From contig CM030933.1 of NCBI GenBank assembly GCA_018136815.1, positions 4,144,341-4,208,340 of the forward strand: DNA of 64,000 bases, read 5' to 3'. Position 1 is the first letter of the stretch, and the number at the start of each line of letters is the position of its first letter. A program made the position numbers and the translations under genes. The notes below the pieces were generated by a model, which did no database searches, was not told the origin of the DNA, and saw nothing but the letters and a program-made list of their open reading frames with translations. This document shows, piece after piece, positions 1-11,390 of this stretch. Source of the stretch: Isochrysis galbana. Taxonomy: Eukaryota; Haptophyta; Isochrysidales; Isochrysidaceae.

Positions 1-354
1 ACAAGGGTCGATGACGAGCTCGTCCAACTTATCGCCTCGCCAGCTGAGGCGGATGGCGCCTTCGAGGCATTCGTCGAGATTCTCACGGGTGACCCTGGAC
101 CGAGACCTGAGACTCTAGTCCCACTCATGCCAGACGAGTTGCCGCTAGCAGTCTTCTGGGGCGAGGACGACCAAGTCACGCCTCTCGACGGACCTGTCGG
201 CCAGTTCTTCCAGCGGCTTCCCTCTGTCAGAGCCGGCCCAACCGAGTTTCACCCATTCCCCGAGACGGGTCACTGCCCCTTTGATGACCGACCAGACCTA
301 TGCTCTGTTGCCCTACTTGAATGGCTCGACCGCACTGCGCCCATCAAGTTGTAA
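1..354 (+). CDS. alpha/beta hydrolase, CLD1-like chlorophyll dephytylase, 3' end only
   Basis: The frame is open from base 1 to the TAA at 352-354, so the 5' part lies outside the window. About 117 residues are visible. They match the C-terminal third of the plant/algal alpha/beta hydrolase group that includes Arabidopsis CLD1. A cap-region segment VDDELVQLIASP is followed by an FVEILTGDPGP stretch. Next comes the strand and acid loop LPLAVFWGEDDQVTPLDGP, in which an Asp of GEDD or VTPLD would be the catalytic acid. The segment ETGHCPFDDRP follows, whose His is the expected catalytic base. In plants such enzymes remove phytol from chlorophyll at the thylakoid; plastid location here is inferred from the family. 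The nucleophile elbow (GxSxG) would be upstream. Family assignment is firm; the exact substrate is not. Confidence 0.75.
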   Translation, partial: TRVDDELVQLIASPAEADGAFEAFVEILTGDPGPRPETLVPLMPDELPLAVFWGEDDQVTPLDGPVGQFFQRLPSVRAGPTEFHPFPETGHCPFDDRPDLCSVALLEWLDRTAPIKL

Positions 355-1001
355 GCTAGTGTCCAAGACAAGGCCCAAGTTTTGAGCTTGGCGTTCCGCG
401 TGCTGTCATTTATCAGCCGCCATTATCCATGTATATATTATGCGACCCGCACACAGCATAAGCGGATGCTTGCAAACGCAAATGGATGTCGCGCTCTTGC
501 CCAGGAGCGGAGCGTGTCGGGAGGGCAAGAGATCAAGCTACGTATAGTCAACGTATAGTGGGAATAACGAATAACACGCTGCAGGCTTTTTGGAGACATG
601 CGTTAGACAATTTCCGACGTGTTCGACTCACTAGGGAAACAACCACACCAGAGGGGGCCCGGGGCGCTCCTATATGGCAGAACCTTTTCCACAAAGCGCC
701 GGCTATACACCATACACACAGGGCTAAGTGGGAATCTCTCCAAACAGTTATCGCGAAAAAACTATTGTTATAGTTTTAGCGATGGAGCGCGCGCCGCCGG
801 CTCCCACCTCCCAGCCCACCGCAGTTAGCCCGGTCACTGACTAGGGGGGTGCGGAGAGCAAAATCGGTAATGGGCAAATGGAGGCCTAAATATGCTTGCT
901 ATAGGTTCTGGTACGAGAGAGCAGTAAAAAAAGGGGGGTCCTCCGGCAAAATTTTCGAAAAAATGGCCAATTTTAAGCCTCTGACGAAGTCTGAAGACCA
1001 A
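355..1001. other. intergenic, no gene recognised
   Basis: Downstream of the hydrolase. It holds a 66-bp repeat (760-825) described separately. Short open frames here overlap each other and show no family features. Confidence 0.5.
760..825 (+). repeat. 66-bp dispersed repeat, inverted copy at 25175-25243
   Basis: The stretch around GTTATAGTTTTAGCGATGGA and the following TCCCACCTCCCAGCCCACCG recurs in reverse complement at 25175-25243 with only a few differences. Both copies contain an ATG followed by the same start of an open frame (MERA, then PTSQPTAV). The pair may therefore be the 5' end of a repeated gene or mobile element. Neither copy leads into a recognisable protein in the same frame. 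Confidence 0.6.
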
Positions 1002-1042
1002 AGGTCGTTTGCCTTCATTTGGTACCCCTCGTTTCCAAATAT
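1002..1042 (+). repeat. isolated terminal-repeat end of the AGGTCGTTTGCC family
   Basis: A nearly exact copy of the terminal repeat found at 34921, 35138, 58169 and, inverted, at 59040-59082. It starts AGGTCGTTTGCCTTCATTTG and runs through CCCCTCGTTTCCAAATA. No partner end is visible nearby, so this is a solo or truncated remnant. Confidence 0.7.
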
Positions 1043-1126
1043 GAGATGACAGGTAGGCGCCTCTTGGGTCGACGAAGGATGCATGGTTGCCGGCGGGTCG
1101 CTGCAGAACCCTTTGTATCCTCTTCT

Positions 1127-1190
1127 TCTAGGGCGGTCAAACAGGGCTTTTAACTTCTAAGGGTGAAAATTCACTAAGTCAAGATTGAGG
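1127..1190. repeat. fragment of a dispersed AT-rich repeat (GGCGGTCAAACAG family)
   Basis: Contains CTAGGGCGGTCAAACAGGG and then TTAACTTCTAAGGGTGAAAA. Related sequence occurs at 24066-24200, 47030-47165 (inverted) and 49140-49300. It is probably a short non-autonomous element; its ends are not defined here. Confidence 0.5.
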
Positions 1191-2040
1191 TTTCATAGCG
1201 AGATCTTAGGATATGCTACTGGAAATGGGTATATTAGGCAGAATCTAATGAGAAATATGCAAATTTTCGACGCCATTCAACACACAGGCCCAAAAACGTT
1301 TTTGCGCTCGTGCGAAATCGACGTCGACCACAAAAGTGCACCACAGGTCGCGCTGTGCGACGCGCGCCTGCGTTCCCCGGGCACGGTTACCCCCGGGCAG
1401 GCAGTACAAAACCCTGCGCGGGCGCACGGCGTCGCCTGCGCCCTCCACCTCGCCCCTGCTGGCATCTACTGCCAGCCCCTCGCGCGCATGCAGTGCGCGG
1501 CAGGCCGCGAGCCGTCAAAATGACGGTGCTGCGCATGATGGGCTGCCCCATCACGCGCGGCACCGCCTCAGCATGGTGGAAGGTGGTGTCTGCTGGCCTC
1601 CTTGCCGCGCAGACCCTCGCCAGAGCGGCCACAGGCCGCTTGCGAGGCCACTGGCGAGGCCAGCGACCATCGCTGCGGCCGCCATCGCGCGCCGCCGCAG
1701 GAGAAAAAGATCAAATTGAGTATAGTTTTGCCAAATTATAACCTTAGTAATTCTTATTTTAGTCTTCATTTCACCAGTCCAAGACACATATGAGCACAAT
1801 ACATGACCATCAGCATGCCCAAATGCCAATGTTTCGGTAGCCAACCAGTCTTACCATATGAGACTGTCGAATCATCGAAAGAAAGGGAGGGGTTGTCTCT
1901 CGAAATCGAACGTGAGACGCTTGAAGACACGAGGCTGTCCGTCAATTCAGCACGTCAATGGGAAAACAAAACTACTTTTTGTGCTCCATGTTGGGATGTT
2001 AGAAACTCTTAGACCCGACTCTTACTATGACCTGTCAGAC
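1191..2040. other. intergenic, nothing recognised
   Basis: GC-rich in the first 500 bases and AT-rich later. Overlapping short frames on both strands have no recognisable domains. Confidence 0.4.
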
Positions 2041-2363
2041 AACTCAGTGCCCTGCCTTGGGCACTCCTTCAACACTTGACTCCCTCTCCCACTCTCCCTT
2101 CCCTCTACAACCAACCCAAGTAGCACGACCCCCCTCGCCCTCTGTTCAAAGCACCAAAAATTTCAACTCAAGACTCATGTTGATACACCTCTCGTTTTCA
2201 CCTCACTCTTGTGGGCCACAATCACCTACAACTCAGTGCCCTGCCTTGGGCCCTCTTCCAACACTTCACTCCCTCTCCCACTCCCTCTTGGAACTACAAG
2301 CAACCCAAGAAGCACAACCCCCCTCGCCCTCTGTTTCAAGCACCAAAAATTTCGACTTAAGAC
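2041..2363 (+). repeat. direct duplication of about 189 bp
   Basis: The sequence starting AACTCAGTGCCCTGCCTTGG at 2041 begins again at 2230. The two share the blocks CTCCCTCTCCCACTC, CCCCCTCGCCCTCTGTT and AGCACCAAAAATTTC in the same order. The second copy is shorter because the 2170-2228 segment is not repeated. This is an ordinary tandem duplication that has since diverged. Confidence 0.75.
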
Positions 2364-2596
2364 AAGAGGGAGGATATGTCTTGAGGCGGCGTCGCTGCCC
2401 ATGCCTAGCGCAAGGGTATAGCGCCCCCACTCAGACATCTCCTTCCCCACAGCTCCTCTCTGAGGAGTTGCTCCTCTCCCTCCCATTAGGCCCCCTTGCC
2501 TGCGAGACCAAAACAGGATCCTAGCGTGGGGGGCTGTTTGAGTGTGGAGGGAGGGGCGCTCCAGCTAGCGCAGGTAGAAAGCTAGTGAAGAGCTGG

Positions 2597-2722
2597 GTGG
2601 CATAAGGGGGAAGGGTGCTTGCGCTTGCCGCGGCAGGGAGTCCTGTCTTGAGTTAGCGCTAGTTCCGTTCCTTTGCCGCGCCGCGACCCATAAAAATTTG
2701 TTAAAAATTTAAATTTACTATG
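2597..2722 (+). mobile_element. LINE 3' tail, 5'-truncated copy
   Basis: From GGGTGGCATAAGGGGGAAGG to ACCCATAAAAATTTGTTAAA this matches, with about six differences, the sequence that ends the LINE at 30508-30635. A third trace in reverse orientation lies at 49335-49380. A short 3' tail with no coding part is the usual product of aborted target-primed reverse transcription. Confidence 0.75.
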
Positions 2723-4802
2723 ACCTGTCAGACATCTTCCCGCAAGCAACGATCAACGACCCTTTCACGACCGCGTCAGCTGCCGGCTCGATCGAACGGC
2801 CCTCTGCCTATAGAGCCTGTAGTCATCGCATGTTCGACACAGCTGCGGTAAGGGTGGGGGGGGGCACGTGAGCGAAAGGCGACAAGGGCACACGTGTGCG
2901 AGGGCGGGTCTCGCCTGCGCGCGTGAGGGGCCCCGAGTGATGACGTGATGACAGCTGATGCTGGGGGTGGCGGGGGGCCTCGCCCCCCCCCCACCGTGCG
3001 GCAAGGTATGGCTATCGTGGCGGGGTGGCGAGAGATCGCGCGAACGAACAATCCTGGCGAGAGGGCGCGAGAACGACAAAGAGCGCTAACCCCGACTTAG
3101 AGAAAGAGGTTTGCACGGGCGCTGTGCTCCTGCATTGCTGCGGTCTAGAGAGGCCCACGCCAAGTCGACGAGTCTATGGTCTATGGCGCCGTTGGGGGAT
3201 GCAAGAACTATAAGGTGAATGAATGCAAGACGCAAGCCTAGACGCGCAACACGCAACACTGACGCATTTGCAAAGTGTGCACCAACCTACTTTTATCAAG
3301 CAATTTGCGTGGCCTCACCATGTGAGGGCTCCATGTCCCCTATCAACACGCAGGAGTGAACAGGCGCAGGCCCTCACAAAACAACACCACTGACCCCGGG
3401 ACAGCAAGAGGAAAAGAGTGACCGTGGGATCATGAGGGAAAGCTGCCACAGGAAGCCAGGACACTTCCAAGACACCAGGCCCAGTGGGCCCGTGTTCTAG
3501 GTCGTCCTCCATGGCTCCCTTCACTGAACCTCAAGACCCCGGAGACAACTGAGGAAAAAGGTGGCATGTTGTTGCGGGGGACGTACCCCTCTGTCGCCCA
3601 GTGGGCACCAGAAGGACGGCGCGGAACCCCAAACCGCGCGCAACTTAACCTCGTGTCATGGATCACCGAGATGCACATGCACAAGCAACTCAAAGCTGCT
3701 CGTGGGATGTACTCCCTCCCCATGAGACGCAGCAACAACTGCCGGTGTGCTTGCACACTGGCGGGTAGTTTAGGGACACCTCGGTCCTGTTGCGTTGCGC
3801 TTGCTTGCGCGGCCTAGCCCGGCACGCGCATGTGCTGCAAACACGGAGCAGTGGCAGTACCATATAGGGAGTACCACTGCTCCGCCCTAATGTGCCAGCC
3901 CTACCATCGCCACTGTCCTCGCTCTCTCTCTCTCCCCAACGCTCTCCTTCTCCTCCTCCCTCGTCCTCGCCCTCGCTCTCTCACTGTCGTTGTCGCTGTC
4001 TCTCTGCTGTTCCCTCTCCCTCTCCCTCTCCCCCGCCCGTCTCCCCTCGCCCCGCCCCCTCTCTTCCTCGCCACTGTCTCGCCCTCGCCCTTGTCTCGAA
4101 GTGCGCAGACACCTGAGGCTGCTTGGCGACAGCCCCATGCGGCAGGAGCCGTCGCGCTGGAAGCGCACAGGTCTCGCCGCCGCGACTCTCGCCGCTTCGA
4201 GCGGCTGGAGCGCGGGTGTCGAGCGCCGAGAGGGGCGTGGGGAGCACTGAGGGCTCCAAGAGGGGCGCGAGGCGGGGCATCTCGCGCGGGAAGGGCGCGC
4301 GCCCCCCGTTTCCTCTCTCTGGCGCCCCCCCCCCCCTCCCCACCGCTTTCCGCGTCCATTCCCCAGCCGTTCCCACTGTTTAAACGAATTGTGAGAGGGG
4401 GGAGAGAGAAAGAAACGGGGCGATGAAGAGAAGTACTCTCCGGTGGGGAGAGGGAGACCTACCCGAGGAGGAAGGGTGCTGGCTCGCGCCTCCCCCCCCC
4501 CCCCCCCCCTCTCTCCAGCCGCTTGGCGCTGGCTGGCCCACCGCCCCACCGCACCCCCCTCCCCCCCCGCCCCCCCTCCTCCCCGCCCCCCGCCCCTAGG
4601 CATCCTCCCACCTACCCACCCCCACACCCACTCACCCCCTTTGTCCCGCTCTCCCGCCTTCCCCTTCCCCTTCCCCTCTCTGTCCCCTTCCCCCTTCACC
4701 CACCCCATCACCCTCCTTTGCCTTCGCCTCCCCCTGCAACCACAGCGCTTCAGCCGCCACTCTCCTCCGGCCGCAGCACTGCAACCACACACCCTCTCAA
4801 CC
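2723..4802. other. intergenic and likely upstream region of the TIR gene
   Basis: No gene was recognised. From about 3900 the plus strand becomes an extreme pyrimidine tract (CT/C runs, 3900-4090 and 4490-4740) that leads to the ATG at 4803. This looks like promoter or 5' untranslated sequence. The long minus-strand frame over 3887-4804 is a product of the purine bias. Confidence 0.5.
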
Positions 4803-7279
4803 ATGGCAGTCCGCTCGTATCAAGCAGGCCAGCTGCCCCCGCTTAACTCCTACACACTCGCTGCCATCTGGGTGCTTGGTGCCGCCGTTCCGCTCGCACT
4901 GCGCTTGATCCGCCTCCAGCGCACTAGGCTCAACACCGTGGGCCCGGTGCCGTCGCTCGAGGCGGGACGCCCGCTCGACAGGCTGCAGCTCTGTCTGCAG
5001 CGAGCCTTTGTTACGGAGCAGAGGCGGCGGAAGAGTGTGCAGGACTTCAGCTTCACCATCCTCGTTGCATGCGTCGTCGTCAGCGCAGCGCCCACCTTTG
5101 TGTCACACATGAGCTTCCTCCTCGACACGCTAGGAGCAGCACCCTTGGCCGCCGAAAATGACATAGCGGATGATAACTGGATGGCGGCCCTGCTCATGTT
5201 GATGCGTTGCGGCTGTGTGCTCGCACCGATCCTGATCCTCAGGCCGACCGACCGTTGGGCTGTGCGCGTGATGCTGGGCGTGCTCGCTGCGATGACAGCC
5301 TTCTTTGCCTCGGAGGTACGCTGCCTTGTAGAGGCGGGACGTTCCCTTTCAGCGCGCCGCGCCGCCATGTAGGCGAATGGCACAGCTCATCTTCATGAGC
5401 ACCCTGTCAACCTACCTCTCAGGCGGGGACGGAGCTGGCCTACACGCTGGTGCCGCTTGCCCAGGACGGTCGAGGCAAGCCGTCCGCGCCGCTGCGCCTG
5501 GGTGTGGCAGCGTCTTGCTTCTGTGGCACGTGCGGATGCACCATTTCATCTCTGATGACTGCACATGCACTGGCACGCATCGCGCGGCACAACCCTCGCC
5601 GTGCGCTGGCCCGGGCACAGAGCGCCTGCATGCTAATGTCTGGCACCGTGACGGTCTGCATATCTGTGGCCATTGCTTTTGCGGGTCGCATCATATCTGC
5701 AGAGGGCGATCCGGACTCGCCCTACCTGACTATAATGAGGCACCACCAAATGCTCATCTTGTTACCGGCGTGCATTTTCTTGATTTGTGTGACGCTCACG
5801 GCGAAGAACCGCGGCCGCGTTCGCCGGCTTGTCGGAGAGTGGGGTTTGCAGCCGGTGCGCTTATGCCATGGGTAACTCCACCCTAACATGTGCATGTGGC
5901 ATTACCACGGGATGCGCCGCGCATGACACGTTGGTGTGACCATTCTCTTACCCTCATTTTACAGAGCGATGTCGCCTCGACGCGCTCGCTTGCGGCTGTC
6001 GCATTACTGATGGGCGGCGGAGACCAGTTGCAGCTCGAAGATCGTGTCCGAAAGGCAGTTGCCCGCTTCTGCTCCGTCCCGTTTTCGGCACTGCGAGCGG
6101 AGCACTTGGCCAGCTCCCACCTCCCCGAAAACGAGCGCTACGAACTTGTTGGCGCGCGCAAAAGCGCTGCTCTCAGCGAAGTTGACGCCTTCGTCTCGCA
6201 CTCGTGGAGCGACGACGGCCATGCAAAGTGCGCGGCTGTCATCGCCCGCACCCTGCATCTCCTCGCATACCCTGCACCCAGCTTTCGTGACTGAGACGGA
6301 TGTGAAAACACCGGCGCGCCTTCGCGACTAGGCGCTGTGCGGAGTCTCCGCTTTGGCCTTCCGAGTGGGAGGAGACTTTCTTTGGGCCCGCATCGCCTCA
6401 TCCGGTCCACCCCAATATATGGCGGCAGGTACGCCGCTCTGAAAGAGTGGTCCGAGCGCTTCGCGCAAATTCATGGGCGTAGCCCGCAGCTGTGGCTTGA
6501 CAAGGCGTGTATTGATCGCAAGGACCTCGACGCCTCTCTAGCCTACTTGCCCATCTATGTGAGCGACGCCCCCGTGCGAGCTCCCAAGCACGCACGTACG
6601 TTGTAGCTGTGCATGTGGCAAATCCCTTTCATCCGCAATGCGTTTGACACCCTTGATGGATCCGTACGTCCACTATGCACAGGTCAGCGCATGCAAGGCT
6701 CTCATTGTGTTGGCGGGTGACACGTATCGCCACCGCCTATGGTGCATCATGGAGATCTTCTGTTTCTTGGCCATGGGTGGTTCTGTTGGCGACATCATTC
6801 TTCTCGATGTTCGCCGACGCGCGGCTCGCGACGGACCCGGCATAAATATTGTGTCACATGGCAAAGAGCAATCGCAGCCGTCGATGCGCGCACGTGGCGG
6901 TTCTTTCCGCGCGCTCTGGCGTTCAAATGGATGGGGAACTGCTGAAGAAGAGATCAACATTGAGGCGGCGAGCTGCAGCATCCCGGAGGAGCGTGATCGG
7001 ATGCTCGGTGTGATCGAAGCGGCGTACGGTGACCTCTTCTTGTTTGAGGATAGTTTGCAGGACTTGTTCTCAAGCACACGTTCTTCGCGTCGATGGTCGC
7101 AAGAGGCCTACTCCGGCAATGTGTGGCGCAATACCACGGATAACGCTCGCAGATCTCGAGGCCCAAGCGGTCGCAACAAGCCAATGCACCGGGCCAATAC
7201 GTCGTGGTGGCTGCACCGACACTTTGAGCAGCAAAGGTCACTAGAAAGCGGTCGTGTCGAATCGCAACGTCAGCCATGA
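4803..7279 (+). CDS. multi-pass membrane protein with C-terminal TIR-like domain, 5 exons
   Basis: Start ATG 4803 sits in CAACCATGG. Proposed exons are 4803-5315, 5423-5854, 5965-6227, 6429-6558 and 6683-7279; all joins keep frame at GT-AG sites and give 644 residues. Residues 1-310 hold about six or seven hydrophobic segments, for example ILVACVVVSAAPTFV and LLPACIFLICVTLT. The rest is a TIR-like domain. It has DAFVSHSWSDD (beta-A, with the SHSW signature), LWLDKACID, then CKALIVLAGDTYRHRLWCIMEIF. Proteins with helices followed by this SHSW...WLDKACID...LWCIMEIF module are abundant in algae and oomycetes, and their function is unknown. TIR domains either scaffold signalling or cleave NAD; the glutamate in IMEIF is a candidate but unproven catalytic residue. 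Exon 3-4 joining (GHAK/YAALKEW) is strongly supported by motif continuity. Confidence 0.8.
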
Positions 7280-8084
7280 TACAGGCCATATCCATTTCCA
7301 TTATACTTTCGACGCGTGAGCTGAGGGAGGATCCTTCGTTCCGTCCCTGTTTCTTCATACAACTTGAATGCAAATCCGGTTCGCCACGTTAACTGCCGCA
7401 CCGCCGCATCCTTGCGCACACCATTTTTGGTTCTGTGAGACGATTCATCCGTTTCCTACGTAAAACTGTCCACCATGGGCTAGGCGGGACGTTTGCTTGC
7501 GGGGAGCAGATGTGCGACCCGCCGGAGCGCCTCGTTCCTTGCGCTTCGCTTGGGCAGCTACCATTTGAGCCCGCGGCCGACTACGAATGAGCGCCAAGAA
7601 CACGCCATGCTGGCCATGCGTATTGAGGGGCTTTCCCCCTCTTTCTCATGCGGCTTGAATCGGGATTCTGCTTCAGTGATCTCGTGCTCGTTTAGCGTCC
7701 CATTCATAGTTTTAATTTTTCAGTGCATCGCAGCTCTTCATGCCGCCTCCATGCATGATGGTTTCCCGCTTCCTTGTGCTTAGGATGTGGCATCTTCGGC
7801 CGCTAAGCTAGTCGTGTAGTCGTGTACGATGGAGGTACGTAGCGCATCACCGTGTACCATCGTTCCGGTTAGTTACATCGTCCAGATTAGCTTTGGTAAG
7901 GCTTAGGCTTAAGTTTAAGTTATAAAAAAAACCTTTTACTACTAATACTAATATTCTCGCGCGCGTGGCTATGGGGATAACTTCTTCTGACTACTGTGGC
8001 CTTGCCCACTTCCCTTCCTCTCCCTCACTTCCCGCCTTGCAGCAACGGGGCCCAGGTTGCGGGGGGGGGGCTTGATTGGGCGGA
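7280..8084. other. intergenic, nothing recognised
   Basis: Lies 3' of the TIR-like gene and ends at the assembly gap. A short CGCGCGTGGC/AATATTAGTATT stretch near 7945-7970 resembles, on the minus strand, the 3' tip of a second LINE family described at 32925. Confidence 0.4.
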
Positions 8085-8184
8085 NNNNNNNNNNNNNNNN
8101 NNNNNNNNNNNNNNNNNNNNNNNNNNNNNNNNNNNNNNNNNNNNNNNNNNNNNNNNNNNNNNNNNNNNNNNNNNNNNNNNNNNN
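8085..8184. other. assembly gap of 100 N
   Basis: Exactly 100 N, the conventional placeholder for a gap of unknown size. It cuts the gypsy RNase H domain straight after the AERHWT motif, so sequence left of the gap need not be adjacent in the genome. Confidence 0.98.
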
Positions 8185-10132
8185 CTGTCCAATGGCGCTC
8201 AGCCGGACTCAAACTACGACCGTAGTATGCAACAACGCGCTCTCTCCCTTCGTCGTCTTTCTGAGCAAGGACGCCGGCGATGCCAAGCTTGCTAGCACCG
8301 TCGGTCTTAACGAGGAAAGGACGGTCGTCTCGAGGAGGTGCGAGTACGGGTTCTTCACAGATAGCTTGCTTGAGATCTTCGATAGCCTGGCGACAGGCTT
8401 CTGTTTGCGACTCGACCGGGACATCGCACCCTTTCCGCGTGAGAGCGGTTAACGGCGCTGCACGGATCGCAAAACGGCGTATAAAACGGCGGTAGTACGA
8501 GCACAGTCCAAGGAAAGAACGGACGGCTTCGATAGAGTTGATTTGGGTAGGGTCGATTTTCGAGACGGCTTCCACTTTCTTGGGATCCATCCGAAGACCT
8601 TCACGCGAAACAACGTGGCCGAGATATTCAACCGAGGTGGCAAAGAAAACGCATTTCGACATCTTGCAAGTGAGGCCCGCCCAGATGAGACGTTCCAAGA
8701 CAAGATCAAGACGGTGTAACATTTGTTGGAATGACGACTCTTCCCTGGCCTGCAGCGAGTCACCTACGCCTGTCGACCAGGCGCCGACATCATCCAAGTA
8801 TGGCATACAAATCTCCCATGCCAGCCCACCGAGAACGGCGTCCATGAGGCGGCACATATACGAGGGACCGGATTGAACACCAAAAGGCAAGTAATTGAAC
8901 TCGTACTTGCCGCGATGAGTAGTGAACGCGGTGATATGTTTATCGGACTCTTTGATCGGTATACCCCAGAAACCAGATGCCAGGTCCAGGGTGCAAAGGA
9001 ATAGAGAATCAAGGTTGCCTTGGCCGGACGACAATCGGTCGATGGCTTCTACCGTGAGGGGAAGAGGGCTGTCCTCTAGACGAAGCTTGGAGTTGACGTC
9101 GCGATAATCTACGCAGAAACGTACCGGGCCATCCTTCTTAGTGACTAGCACGACTCGAGAGGCCCACGACGAATTTGATTTCCTAATGATGCCCGCGGAC
9201 TCCATCTTGCAAACTTCGTCCTCTATGATCTTCTCACCCTCTCGTCCAACTCTAGACGGTGCGTGGCGGTGAGCTTCGGCTCCGGGGTTGAGCGGTAGCT
9301 CTACCTCCATCACGTGAGTGTGATTCGGGTTGGTCGGGTCAATTGCGAAAGCAGCGATACGTCGGGCCAGTAGACGACGAACTTGTTCACGTTGGGGCAT
9401 CGAGAGACGGCCCTCGGGGTCGATCTTGGCTGCCTCGAGGAGCTTACGTTGGTCCTCGTTGAGCGACTCGATCACATCCGGCGAGTTAACGTCACCGACG
9501 CGGTGATAAGTTCCGGCGTGAATCTTGAATCGAACCTGTAGCGAAGCTACAGGATGGAACGACGGAAGGTGTAGAGGTTTGGGGTCAGTGTTGACCACCG
9601 TAACCGCGATGGTGTGGTCGGAGTTCGACCTCTCTACTTGGGGAATGACGAGAGGAGAGCTATCGATCGTTTCACGCGTAGGGAGTCGGTCCACGAGCAT
9701 GGCGCAGTCTTCGTGTTCTCGAAGAGCTAGCGGAATTCGGACGTGAAACGTTGCCCGATGATAGGCCGGGATCGTGATAGGTTCGTGGGTGTATAGGAGG
9801 TACTCGGAGCCACATGATGCCGGCGCTTTGGCGGCAAACTCATCGGCCGTGCTGAAGAGAGGCTCGGTGACTAGCTGGTTGTCGTTTTTGGTGGCCTGCG
9901 GCCCTCGGAAGAAGTCAGTCGTGATTGGGTTCGCGGAGGTCGGACAGACCTGTGCACAAGTCATGCTGACAGGGACCACCGCTATCGGTGACGTCGAGAC
10001 GCGAAAGATCGGCGGAATGTCGGGGCTTGGACTGCCATTAACCTCAAGAGGAGCCACCGTGGATGGAGCACCGAGGGTGATAGAGCCGTCCGCGCTGTCG
10101 GAGGCGAGCTGAATCGAAGCGGCGTGCGTGGC
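8185..10132 (-). mobile_element. Ty3/gypsy retrotransposon Pol: reverse transcriptase and start of RNase H
   Basis: Open frame on the minus strand, cut at its 3' end by the gap. The region after PIFRVST carries an AYHRATFHVRIP linker segment. Reverse transcriptase follows with RFCVDYRDVNSKL, LDLASGFWGIP, LPFGVQSGPSYMCRLMD and the catalytic YLDDV. The thumb segment CSYYRRFIRRFA comes next. The Ty3-type RNase H start is RPFLVKTDGASKLGIAGVL. No integrase or LTR can be seen on this side of the gap. The frame is the same as the upstream Gag-like frame and is separated from it by one TGA. Two other fragments of close relatives lie at 33863-34920 and 38147-38420. Confidence 0.92.
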
Positions 10133-11047
10133 TCAGAAGTCGTTCCCGAGCAGCAGCATCGGGTTGCACGGGCTCAGGTAGCGCTGGCAGAGGTTGACGC
10201 ACGAAAGGGCCGAGCGAGGGAGCTCGTGGTTCTCGACGCGGAAGCGAGTCTTTGCAAGACACTCGCCAAACTTGGTCGCGTTATCCACGCCGCGAGCCGC
10301 GTCGACCTTGTCGTTCCGAATGATGGACTCGAATCGTTGATTGATATCGTGCGACATGTTTGGGTGGTCCCAGACCGTCGTGGCATCCACCTTCGCGTCA
10401 CCCATCTTGCGGACGTACGCGCGCACCAAATTCTTGGATAACTCTAAGAGATCGGAGCCGGCTTCACGGGCTACGAGGCGGTCCCACTCCATGGAGGCGG
10501 AGTCTTTGGCGAAGCCGGGCACGTTGGCCGCGAAGGTGGCGTCGCACTTGCGGAGAAGCACGTCGTAGGCCAGCGCGGGGTTGAGAGAGAGAACCGGGTC
10601 TTCGGCGAGATCGAGGAGGAAGGCGTAAATCCTTTGGTTGCCGGTGGTGCACAAGTTGGCGGTCGCTAGCAAGGAGGTAAAGATTTCACGGTGGTCGCAG
10701 CCGAGCGAGAGGGCGCGCTCGAGCGGCTTAATGAAGGACAGACGAAAATCATTCGAGGAGGTGGCCGCTGTCTGGACGTTGTCCGAGGCCAGGCCCTTGG
10801 GGAACTTGATCTCGGAAAGCTCTTTGCCCATTCGGACTTGGTGATGGAGGGTGCGGTCGAGGAAGAAGCGGCTCCGAGCCCACTTGGTCACGTGCTCCTT
10901 CTCGAAAAACACGCGGTAGTGCCAAACATTGCCGGCCCGAGAGAGGCCGCCGTTGAGAATGGCGTGGATTAGCTCGAAATCGTCGGAGTTCTTGTAGAGA
11001 GAGGCTACCTCATAGGGGGACATGTTAAACAGTTGGTACGCACTCAA
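10133..11047 (-). mobile_element. gypsy Gag-like ORF ending in a protease-tail motif and TGA
   Basis: 304 residues from ATG 11047 to the TGA at 10133-10135. Most of it is an unrecognised, largely helical sequence consistent with a retroelement capsid region. The last residues, PMLLLGNDF, are the hydrophobic-LGND signature that closes a retropepsin, and Pol continues in the same frame after the stop with ATHAASIQLAS. I see neither a CCHC knuckle nor a D[ST]G protease active site between the two, so an internal deletion as well as a nonsense change is likely. The start codon abuts a minisatellite. Confidence 0.65.
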
Positions 11048-11390
11048 CTAGTTGACTCCACGCAGAACAAGTTGACCCCACCCTAAACAAGTTGACTCCA
11101 CACTCAACAAGTTGACTCCACACTGAACAAGTGGACTCCACGCTGAACCAGGTGACTCTACCCTCAACGAGTTGACTCCACACACTGAATACGTTGACTC
11201 CACGCACTGAACACGTTGACTCCACGCACTGAACACGTTGACTCCACACCCTCGACAAGTTGACTGCACACACGCAACATGTTGACTCCCCGCTCAACAA
11301 GTTGACTCTGCCCTCAACAAGTTGACTTCAGACACTGAAGAAGTTAACTCCACACACTGAACGAGCTGACTCCGCACACTGAGCTCTAGC
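11045..11390. repeat. minisatellite, 20-23 bp unit, about 16 copies
   Basis: Degenerate direct repeats with consensus near AACAAGTTGACTCCACACTG, with variants such as AACACGTTGACTCCACGCACTG. It starts at the first codon of the gypsy Gag-like frame and runs away from it. Unit length varies by 1-3 bases, so it is not a translated repeat. There is no CRISPR-like repeat/spacer alternation. Confidence 0.85.

Noticed and set aside
4443-4802. N-terminal extension of the TIR gene to an upstream ATG
   Set aside because: The extension is a Pro/Pro/Ser low-complexity stretch; ATG 4803 has a better context and starts ordinary sequence.
3887-4804. 305-residue minus-strand frame
   Set aside because: Purine-rich antisense of the pyrimidine tract before the TIR gene.
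8085-8184. Continuation of gypsy Pol across the N run to 7991
   Set aside because: Sequence left of the gap has no retroelement motif; the open frame across N is meaningless.
11045-11390. CRISPR array
   Set aside because: Units are contiguous and degenerate, without spacers, in a eukaryote.
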